From contig JAJJXM010000039.1 of NCBI GenBank assembly GCA_024516155.1, forward strand, positions 496,001-560,000: DNA of 64,000 nucleotides. Direction: 5' to 3'. Within the stretch, counting starts at the first letter, position 1, and each line of letters begins with the position of its first letter. Positions 54,482 to 64,000 of the stretch are shown here, one piece after another. This DNA comes from Pyronema omphalodes. Taxonomy: Eukaryota; Ascomycota; Pezizomycetes; Pezizales; Pyronemataceae. A program made the translations under genes and the position numbers. A model generated the notes under the pieces. The model was not told the DNA's origin, did no database searches, and saw nothing but the letters and a program-made list of their open reading frames with translations.

Positions 54482-56972
54482 CTACAGGGGCCGGGCCGGA
54501 GCCACCAGATCACCGTGATAAGGTTTCAAGCTTGCATCGCCCATTTCCGATTCGGGACTGGAATGTCTTCTAGATTCTTCGTCTAGGACATCCATTTGCA
54601 TTTTCTGTCTGTTATGTCGTTGCTGATGTGCTGGGTTTGCTGGGTTTAGGTAGTTGTAGTTGTAGTTAGAGTTGGGGTGCGTCGTCGATGATGCTGATTG
54701 TGGCGGTGCTGTGTTTCCAGCTCCCATACCCAGGGTACCATCGGTTATATCCTCCTCTAGATCTCTTCTCCTAGCTGCATCCATCACTCCAGTCGGATCA
54801 ACCCCCCTCCCTGCAGCCTCCACAGTCTTCCTCTTCATAACCCCCCTGATACCCGCGGCAACAACCATGCATAATAACACAATCAACCAGACAAGATTAA
54901 TGATTACAAACACCACTCCCGCTACTCCTTTAACATAATCCGGGACCGTTGCTCCCTTTGGCTCCGTGGCTCCATCCGTCGCCTTGGCTGCCCCATCATT
55001 ACTCCCCAACCCCCAGATCAGTGCTAGGACAGCATTAATAACACCCACTGTCGCAATGGCGATAGCCAACATTGAAATCCTGCGGTCGAGGAAAGGTTTA
55101 CCCATGCTGACAGCGACGAGGAAAATCAAGTCTAGTATCAGGAGGAGGATAACGAGGGGTAGGCCATGTGATTGTAGGGTTGCAGTTAGTAGGGGTTTTA
55201 AAATTATTATGGGAAGGAGGATGAGAAGGAATTTCTGGGTGTGAAGGAAGCGGAGGTTAGAGGATTTAGAAGATTTAGAGGATTTGGATAAACGGCGGGA
55301 ATGGTGGGATTTCTTTTCTGCTGCTGATGATGAGGAGTTGAAACCGACGATGTTGCTGCGTGCGGCTGTGATGCCGGGGGTACTGCGATCGGGCTCGCTG
55401 CCGGGGGAGAGGAATATTCCGTAGACACCGCCGTATTTTGCCCATACTTCGGGATCGAGGATTAGTTGCGATGTAGGAAGACGAAGGATACGGAAGGTGG
55501 CGAGGAAAATTAGGCCCAGTGAGCTGAGCAGGAAGAATACGGCGAGGGTTGTGGCGGCGGGGGAGCTGATGTGGGATAGTTCGTAGGGTGCTAGGAGAAG
55601 CTATATATGAGGGTTAGCTTGTTTCTGTACTATTTGCGACGTCTGGGATACCCTGGGAACTACTCACAATCATTGGTAATGCCATCCAGAATAACTTTAA
55701 AACAGCACCCTTCAATACAATCTTCCAATTTCTCTTCAACTCGGACCAATTCCCATCCTTTCCCTTCCCTGCCAAACACAGTCGAAACCCGACCACTATC
55801 ACCACCGTCGCAAATAGTAATGCAACAAAGAATGAAAATCCCGTCATGAAGATATTGGTAGTTTCGATCTTTGCCAGGTAAGCCATTCGTGCAATACCTG
55901 TAACCTTGATGATACCCGAGGAGGGAGAGGCATCTAATGTTGCATCTCTATTTGTCCGTTTCCACAGCGGAACATGGGAGGGTTCCGGGACAGTATCATA
56001 GATAGGATCAAAACCATAAGCGGCGGCTCTTGACAAGGTATATCTCCCTCAGCATACCTCCTGACCAAGTCTGCAACTTCCAAGCCTCGCTTAGCAATCT
56101 GTACGGAAACCACTTCCTGTTTTTTAAACAAACTCTGGGGCGTCCCCCCAGTAGCTTGAATATACCAATGCAGAACCCGCTGCCAAAATCCACTCTCACA
56201 ATGCCAAGCGTCCAGATGAAATTTCCTGCCCAAGCCGAAACCAGCGGTGGTAATGGAACGGAAATCATAGCAATCATCGCAACGGATTGAAAGTAGCCCA
56301 ACAACACAGCTGCATGAGCTCCAACATGTGCGGCGATAGCTGGATAACCTCCGGAAAGTATGTTGGAAATTAATAACGTCAAGAGAAATATTAAAGCGCA
56401 GGTCCATCCGACAGCTGGGTGTAATACGGTTTGTCCGTTGCTTAATGGTGCTTCTACACAAGCTACAACCGAGTTTGATTTATCGATGACTTCGAGCCGT
56501 GCTACTCCGTCGAGATTTGGAATTTGGTAAGCGATAGCTGTTTTTCTCTATATATTAGCATGTGAACTATGGAAATGGAGTAGACTGGAACAAACAGGGA
56601 ATTCGGTCAACTGTATCCTTTGAAATTGTTTGCTGAAAATTCAAATCCAAATCTTGTAAACTCATAGGACACATAGTCCTGCAAACCGGGAGTATTACAT
56701 GGATTTATTTCTTGAGCAAATAACTTTGAATCCATATGCTAATACTGTTACTCTTGCTTTACTTCCCCAACAACTTGTGATGCACCGTTGATGCGGATTT
56801 TTAGTTGGCCATCGTCCGGTGTGAAGGATACGTTGAAGAGCTTCGCGGTTATTCCGTGCAGGTCTTGACAGGTTGATAGCGAAGTTGAACGCAGGATTCT
56901 GCTAGTCGCGTCGACGGTAGAAAGAAGCGATAATATAGCGACATAACTAGTAACGAGGGAAGGTATTTTCAT
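54482..56972 (-). CDS. Flavin carrier / TRP-like membrane protein (Flc family)
   Basis: Recognised by plan and motifs. It has a signal peptide (MKIPSLVTSYVAILSLLSTVDA), then an extracellular lipid-binding-like domain starting SRILRSTSLSTCQDLHGITA. A multi-helix TRP-like region follows (HPAVGWTCALIFLL..., AAHVGAHAAVLLGYFQSVAM, VDFWQRVLHWYIQATGGTP, ETTNIFMTGFSFFVALLFAT) and a Ser/Asn-rich cytoplasmic tail. Known of the family: ER/cell-surface proteins needed for FAD transport, wall integrity and calcium responses. Clear intron at 55601-55667 (GTGAGT...CTAACC...TATATAG); another lies near 56530-56600. Frame breaks: near 56750 (AAA for AAAA), around 56720, at about 56190 (TTTT where TTTTT restores VDFWQR), and near 56025. 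The pattern of lost homopolymer bases points to sequencing error in a real gene. The start ATG is the one before the signal peptide. Confidence 0.85.
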
Positions 56973-57452
56973 TTTGTGGTAGCAGTTGGCATGGAGCTGG
57001 TTCGGGAGGTGGTTGAGATGAGATGAGATGTAGTTTTCGTAATTCTTCCGTCGTGTTTGTCACCGGAGTTGGGTTGTAAAAGTGAAAGTTTAAAGTAAAA
57101 GTTGTATCCCTTCTTCCAGCTGCCAAAGTCGTCCAGTTGTCAGTTCTTCCTGATCGTTGCTGTCGAACGTTTATTCTGTTCCTGCCTTGGTTTGTCTGGC
57201 TGTCGTCCGTCTGTCTTCAGTCTCTCTGTCTATCCGTCTGTCTGTCTTTCTCTCCGTCCTTGCTGTTGGACCCTTGGTTATTCCCTGCTGGCTGGTTTCT
57301 TTTTCGCTAGCGGATAATATGTAGCTGTAACGAGCGACTTGTGCTAACTGAACTGTGCTAACTGTGCTGTGCAGTGTGGACCTGTGGTGGTGGTGTTTCT
57401 AGTGCGTGTCTGTTTGCGTTGCGTTGGAAGCGTTGGAGCGATCTCCGCGATG

Positions 57453-57490
<38 letters not shown>

Positions 57491-58588
57491 GCCCAGTTCG
57501 GTTCTTTGCCTTGCCTTGCCTTGCCTTGCAACCCAACCCAGCTCTTTTTCCGGCGTGTCGTTAGTGGGCTTGGTAAGCTTCTATTTTAGAGTGATGGAGT
57601 GATGGGAGGTGGGTGGGTGGGTGGGTGGGTGGCTTAGTCATCAAGTCATCCAGTCATCCAGTGGTGTTGTGCTTAGTCATCCAGTTGGAGCCAGCAGCCA
57701 GCCATGGCAACCGAGCGGGGCAAGAGAAGAAGCTGGCTGAGAGAAGCTGGCTGCTCTTCAATGAAAGTGCCAATAAAACTGAACACCACGCCTTTCTCCT
57801 TTTTTCAATTCAAACAAAAACAACGCAATGCAACGCAATCGATAAAAGATTCTTGTTATATATTGTATTTATTCTATTTATCTACTTATGCACAAGTTCT
57901 TCCAAAAGATCTGTTACTTGTTACATAAACAAAAAAACAAAAAGATGCAACGCCATTCCTGAAATGTCATTATGCAGGCTATGCAGCCCACGGTGGTTGC
58001 TAAGAATAGCACACTGCCAGGGAACAGGACTGGAAGCGATCCGGATTCCGAATTCCGGAGATGGGGGAAGAGAGGGCTTAGGGAGCTGGCTGGGAAAGCG
58101 GAATGCACATAGACGGAGCAAGCGAAGCAAGCGAAGGCCAACGCGACAAGAAGCGAAGAAGCGAAGAAGCGAAGAAGTGACGAAACAACACAACCCAATA
58201 ACCAAGCGACGCCAGTAATGATGATAATAATAATGATAAAATGATGACGGTGATTTTTACTGTATGTCGCCATCTCCAAAAATCTCCAATTTCCCGAATA
58301 CATATATCCAGTTTCATGCATACCCTGTTTAAAATGAAGAAATTCTTCTGGAACGGTAAGAGGAAATTCCGTCTGCAGGTGCACAATATACATCATGCGG
58401 AGGCACATATGTCAGGGACAATTAGATATAAAATGAGTACGGTACCCACTATATTCACCATATTCACCACCATACGAAACGACGAGACCACGGTGTGGAT
58501 ATTATAGATGGATCATGGGTATATGGTTATGGTCATGGTTACAATGTTACATATCCATGCAACTGGGGGTGTATGTATGCCCTATGTA

Positions 58589-58608
58589 TACAGTCCGAAC
58601 GGACTGTA
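58589..58608. other. 20-bp palindrome in the tandem unit
   Basis: TACAGTCCG, AA, CGGACTGTA; in copy 2 (about 61859-61877) one C of the left arm is missing. Confidence 0.75.
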
Positions 58609-59105
58609 CTTTCCCTTCATTTTTATTATGAGCAATTATGAGCTTCTCTTGAGTTTCTGATTTATTGTTTATTCGGAATGTCAAATTTCGTATTTTGAAT
58701 TTCGAATTTCGAATCTCGCTTGACTTTGGTTCATTCGCTTCATTTGCTTTATTCGCTCATTTGCTTTATTCGCTTGATTCTATGGTCGGTGGGCATAAAT
58801 CGCGTGTGAAATGTCGAATGTCGAATGTCTAATGTCTCGTTTCGCTGGTCTTCCTGTCTCTAGTCTCCTGTCTAGTTTCGCTGGTTTTGTCTGGTGGTAC
58901 TCGTGGTACATAAACTTCACAACTCCACAACCTCCACAGCCCACGTAGCAGCCAGTCATCACATAAATAATCCCTCAAATATGCCACAAAAAGAGCATAT
59001 AAATCACATCATCACCATGAAATAAAACACAAAGCATTAGAAAAAGGTTAGAAAGATGAAAGAATAGAAAAATTAGAAAAATAGAAATAGAAGAATAAAA
59101 AAATA

Positions 59106-59160
59106 AACTTAAACTTACCTTCATCGCTTCCCCGGATTCAAGCTTTGCCAAGACAATGAA
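59106..59160 (-). other. Possible minus-strand exon end with consensus splice donor
   Basis: Read on the minus strand: GGGGAAGCGATGAAG|GTAAGTTTAAG. The same sequence occurs in copy 2 near 62380. It lies on the strand of the flavin-carrier gene, about 2.1 kb before its ATG, so it could be a leader exon; no acceptor is proven. Confidence 0.3.
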
Positions 59161-60272
59161 CGAAGAAAACTGTCCGTGTGTTAGACCGTCTGTGTGTTAG
59201 ACCTGTTAGGTTTAGATGTGGTTGATCGCTTGCTTAGTCGGTTGGTCGGTTGGTCGCTTAGATCAGCGCAGTGACGAAGCGTGACGCTTGCAAAGTTCAA
59301 TAGTGACGACATTGAGAATAGACTGGTTTAAAGATCGCCAGACCGGACGATCTGAAGATCTGGGGATCTGAGCTTTTTTTGCTGTGAATGGCTGGTAGTT
59401 TTTTGATTACTTACCGATACTAACACGTTTTTTTTTGTTTTTATTTTTGTTTTTCTCCGTAGACGTTAGTTCCGCTTCATCTTTTATTAAATCTGTTTTG
59501 TTTTGTTTTTATTTGCTCTTTTTGTTTCGTCCTTTGTTTTCTTATTTTATTCTGTTTTTTCGTTCTGCATTTTTGTTTATCCGTTTTGTTTTTTTCGTAT
59601 GGCCCTTCTTGCCTCTTGCTGCTTACTTCTTCTTGAACTGCGTCCGTCATGAGACAACCTCGCGACCTGTGAACCCTTTCCTACCATTCTCCCTCCTCCA
59701 TACCCTCATCCTCGCAAACAGTCCTCCTCCTTCCATCCTCGCACCAACAACCGCAACCCATGACCTATGACCTGAACACCTGTATCAAGTAGTATCATTA
59801 TCGAGTACCAATCATCAAATATCAAGTACCAACTGTACGTATCGTAGTGTCAGGACTGTGTCAATAATTATATCAACTCCATACCCTGCACACTCCTCCA
59901 CCCATGTATCCATACCAACTTTCCATCCACACTGCCCATTCTTCCCGAATCCTGTGAGTACATACAGCAGTTGAGGGTAGGTCAGATGTTATGTACCTGT
60001 GCCGGAAGCAGGGTGATGCGAATGATGCAAGCACGGGTTCCAGATGCATAGAACTATCGATAGTTGATCTGCAATCGGACATTTTAAATATCCAATTACA
60101 AGATCCCACTGATGGGCGTATACTGATCATCACAACCTTATTTCAAACGATTGTGTATTTTAGATGAAGCCAGAGATCACGTGACCATATTCCACTCCCT
60201 ACAACTAACACATATTATAGCTGAGCACCGTGTAATTCCTCGTTCAAGGACAAAGGTCTGAGTTGCAAACTT

Positions 60273-63200
60273 GCTGGTTCGAGGTGGTTGAGATGAGATG
60301 AGATGTAGTTTCGTAATTCCTTCGTCGTGTTTGTCACCGGAGTTGGGTTGCAAAAGTGAAAGTTTAAAGTAAAAGTCGTATCCCTTCTCCCAGCTGCCAA
60401 AGTCGTCCAGTTGTCAGTTCTTCCTGATCGTGCTGTCGAACGTTTATTCTGTTCCTGCCTTGGTTTTGTCTGGCTGTCTGTCCGTCTGTCTCCAGTCTCT
60501 CTGTCTATCCGTCTGTCTGTCTTCTCTCTCCGTCCTTGCTGTTGGACCTTGGTTATTCCCTGCTGGCTGGATTCTTTTTCGCTAGCGGATAATATGTAGC
60601 TGTAACGAGCGACTTGTGCTAACTGAACTGTGCTAACTGTGCTGTGCAGTGTGGACCTGTGGGGTGGTGTTTCTAGTGCGTGTCTGTTGCGTTGCGTTGG
60701 AAGCGTTGGAGCGATCTCCGCGATGGGCTGGCTGGCTGGCTGGCTGCTGGCTGGCTGGCTGGCGCAGTTCGGTTCTTTGCCTTGCCTTGCCTTGCCTTGC
60801 AACCCAACCCAGCTCTTTTTCCGGCGTGTCGTTAGTGGGCTTGGTAAGCTTCTATTTTAGAGTGATGGAGTGATGGAGGTGGGTGGTGGGTGGGTGGGTG
60901 GCTTAGTCATCAAGTCATCCAGTCATCCAGTGGTGTTGTGCTTAGTCATCCAGTTGGAGCCAGCAGCCAGCCATGGCAACCGAGCGGGGCAAGAGAAGAA
61001 GCTGGCTGAGAGAAGCTGGCTGCTCTTCAATGAAAGTGCCAATAAAACTGAACACCACGCCTTTCTCCTTTTTATTCAATTCAAAACAAAACAACGCAAT
61101 GCAACGCAATCGATAAAAGATTCTTGTATTATTGTATTTATTCTATTTATCTACTTATGCACAAGTTCTTCCAAAAGATCTGTTACTTGTTACATAAAAA
61201 ACAAAAAAACAAAAAAGATGCAACGCCATTCCTGAAATGTCATTATGCAGCTATGCAGCCCACGGTGGTTGCTAAGAATAGCACACTGCCAGGGAACAGG
61301 ACTGGAAGCGATCCGGATTCCGAATTCCGGAGATGGGGGAAGAGAGGCTTAGGGAGCTGGCTGGGAAAGCGGAATGCACATAGACGGAGCAAGCGAAGCA
61401 AGCGAAGGCAACGCGACAAGAAGCGAAGAAGCGAAGAAGCGAAGAAGTGACGAAACAACACAACCCAATAACCAAGCGACGCCAGTAATGATGATAATAA
61501 TAATGATAAAATGATGACGGTGATTTTTACTGTATGTCGCCATCTCCAAAAATCTCCAATTTCCCGAATACATATATCCAGTTTCATGCATACCCTGTTT
61601 AAAATGAAGAAATCTTTCTGGAACGGTAGAGGAAATTCCGTCTGCAGGTGCACAATATACATCATGCGGAGGCACATATGTCAGGGACAATTAGATATAA
61701 AATGAGTACGGTAACCCACTATTTCACCCATATTCACCACCATACGAAACGACGAGACCACGGTGTGGATATTATAGATGGATCATGGGTATATGGTTAT
61801 GGTCATGGTTACAATGTTACATATCCATGCAACTGGGGTGTATGTATGCCCTATGTATACAGTCGAACGGACTGTACTTTCCCTTCATTTTTTATATGAG
61901 CAATTATGAGCTTCTCTTGAGTTTCTATTGATTTATATTTTATTCGGATGTCAAATTTCGTATTTGAATTTCGAATTTCGAATCTCGCTTGACTTTGGTT
62001 CATTCGCTTCATTTGCTTTATTCGCTTCATTTGCTTTATTCGCTTGATTCTATGGTCGGTGGGCATAAATCGCGTGTGAAATGTCGAATGTCGAATGTCT
62101 AATGTCTCGTTTCGCTGGTCTCCTGTCTCTAGTCTCCTGTCTAGTTTCGCTGGTTTGTCTGGTGGTACTCGTGGTACATAAACTTCACAACTCCACAACC
62201 TCCACAGCCCCCGTAGGCAGCCAGTCATCACATAAATATCCCTCAAATAATGCCACAAGAGCATATAAATCACATCATCACCATGAAATAAACACAAAGC
62301 ATTAGAAAAAGGTTAGAAAGATGAAAGAATAGAAAATTAGAAAATAGAAAATAGAAAGAATACAAAAAATAAACTTAAACTTACCTTCATCGCTTCCCCG
62401 GATTCAAGCTTTGCCAAGACAATGAACGAAAAACTGTCCGTGTGTTAGACCGTCTGTGTGTTAGACTGTTAGTTTAGATGTGGTTGATCGCTTGCTTAGT
62501 CGGTTGGTCGGTTGGTCGCTTAGATCAGCGCAGTGACGAAGCTTGACGCTTGCAAAGTTCAATAGTGACGACATTGAATAGACTGGTTAAAGATCGCCAG
62601 ACCGGACGATCTGAAGATCTGGGGATCTGAGCTTTTTTTGCTGTGAATGGCTGGTAGTTTTTTGATTACTTACCGATACTAACACGTTTTTTTTTGTTTT
62701 TATTTTTGTTTTTCTCCGTAGACGTTAGTTCCGCTTCATCTTTTATTAAATCTGTTTTGTTTTGTTTTTTATTTGCTCTTTTTGTTTTCGTCTTTGTTTT
62801 TCTTATTTTATTCTGTTTTTTCGTTCTGCATTTTTGTTATCCGTTTTGTTTTTTTCGTATGGCCCTTCTTGCCTCTTGCTGCTTACTTTCTCTTGAACTG
62901 CGTCCGTCATGAGACAACCTCGCGACCTGTGAACCCTTTCCTACCATTCTCCATCCTCCATACCCTCATCCTCGCAAACAGTCCTTCCATCCTTCCATCC
63001 TCGCAACCAACAACCGCAACCCATGACCTATGACCTGAACACCTGTATCAAGTAGTATCAATTATCGAGTACCAATCATCAAATATCAAGTACCAACTGT
63101 ACGTATCGTAGTGTCAGGACTGTGTCAATAATATATATCAACTCCATACCCTGCACACCTCCACCCATGTATCCATACAACTTTCCATCCACACTGCCCA

Positions 63201-63527
63201 TTCTTCCGAATCCTGTGAGTACATACAGCAGTTGAGGTAGGTCAGATGTTATGTACCTGCGTGAAGCAGGGTGATGGCAGAATGATGCAAGCACGGGTTC
63301 CAGATGCATAGAACTATCGATAGTTGATCTGCAATCGGACATTTTAAATATCCAATTACAAGATCCCACTGATGGGCGTATACTGATCATCACAACCTTA
63401 TTTCAACGATTGTGTATTTTAGAAAGCCAGAGATACCGTGACCATATTCCACTCCCTACAACTAACACATATGATATCTGAGCACCGTGTAATCCTCGTT
63501 CAAGGACAAAGTCTGAGTTGCAAACTT
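60273..63527. repeat. Tandem ~3.26-kb unit, copy 2
   Basis: Same order and content as copy 1 over its whole length, 3,255 bp; differences are largely 1-nt indels in homopolymers and short repeats, with a few substitutions. Confidence 0.9.
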
Positions 63528-64000
63528 GCTGGTTCGAGGTGGTTGAGATGAGATGAGATGTAGTTTTCGTAATTCCTTCGTCGTGTTTGTCACCGGAGTT
63601 GGGTTGCAAAAGTGAAAGTTTAAAGTAAAAGTCGTATCCCTTCTCCCAGCTGCCAAAGTCGTCCAGTTGTCAGTTCTTCCTGATCGTTGCTGTCGAACGT
63701 TTATTCTGTTCCTGCCTTGGTTTTGTCTGGCTGTCTGTCCGTCTGTCTCCAGTCTCTCTGTCTATCCGTCTGTCTGTCTTTCTCTCCGTCCTTGCTGTTG
63801 GACCTTGGTTATTCCCTGCTGGCTGGATTCTTTTTCGCTAGCGGATAATATGTAGCTGTAACGAGCGACTTGTGCTAACTGAACTGTGCTAACTGTGCTG
63901 TGCAGTGTGGACCTGTGGTGGTGGTGTTTCTAGTGCGTGTCTGTTGCGTTGCGTTGGAAGCGTTGGAGCGATCTCCGCGATGGGCTGGCTGGCTGGCTGC
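63528..64000. repeat. Tandem ~3.26-kb unit, copy 3 (cut by window end)
   Basis: First 473 bp of a third unit; the array continues beyond the window. Confidence 0.9.

Larger units (their letters stand above)
56996..60272. repeat. Tandem ~3.26-kb unit, copy 1
   Basis: Starts 24 bp upstream of the flavin-carrier ATG (GCTGGTTCG...). Contents: TCTGTC-rich tract, (GGCT)n at 57450-57490, TTGCC repeats, GGGT repeats, ATTCGCT repeats, T-rich tract at 59400-59600. No protein gene supported; frames that recur in each copy break at different indels. 3,277 bp. Confidence 0.9.

Noticed and set aside
57613..58218. Frames of 100-200 aa in the 3.26-kb units
   Set aside because: They do not persist between copies, shift at every indel and show simple-repeat composition.

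Overview
The window looks like nuclear DNA of a filamentous ascomycete (Pezizomycotina; a leotiomycete is my guess, but nothing here proves it). Support: introns of 46-139 nt with GTNNGT donors and CTRAY-like branch points, a fungal flavin-carrier/TRP-like membrane protein gene, an eight-cysteine GPI-anchored secreted protein gene, a Tad-type LINE, and fungal-type tRNA genes. Gene density is low: about ten host protein genes and four tRNA genes in 64 kb.

Layout. (1) 1-19.8 kb is a mosaic of one repeat family in both orientations plus several smaller repeat blocks, with a single decayed gene (7.4-8.1 kb). The core of the family is a ~138-bp cassette present 12 times: TATATAAT, a transcribed-looking segment with a conserved GC hairpin, then a GTNAGT splice donor. 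(2) 19.9-32.4 kb is the first genic block: the GPI-anchored protein (4 exons, intact), a small membrane protein, a Gln-rich/Ala-Glu-rich repeat protein, an unidentified 3-exon gene, a tRNA-derived SINE with a 15-bp target duplication, and two single-pass membrane protein genes, one of which has a TGA inside its C-terminal membrane segment. (3) 33-34.1 kb holds three tandem tRNA-Gly(CCC) units, followed by a MITE-like element. (4) 36.3-42.3 kb: a coiled-coil gene, a 562-bp retroposon-like insert with an 18-bp target duplication, and a 675-aa acidic protein gene. (5) 42.8-49.8 kb: a degenerate Tad-like LINE whose ORF1 stop overlaps the ORF2 start (ATGA) and which ends ~60 bp from a tRNA-Ala(AGC) gene. 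(6) 50.3-57 kb: an unidentified 233-aa gene and the flavin-carrier gene. (7) 57-64 kb: a tandem array of a ~3.26-kb unit, more than two copies, starting just upstream of the flavin-carrier ATG.

Quality caveat. At least five otherwise good host genes need one or more 1-nt indels, several in homopolymers (e.g. TTTT for TTTTT in the flavin-carrier gene), and copies of the 3.26-kb unit differ largely by 1-nt indels. Uncorrected long-read errors are therefore a serious alternative to pseudogenisation. The intact 4-exon and 2-exon genes show the sequence is good enough for gene models elsewhere. The genes do not form a pathway; the main biological theme is a repeat-rich compartment abutting a secreted cysteine-rich protein gene whose 3' end has been copied into the repeats.
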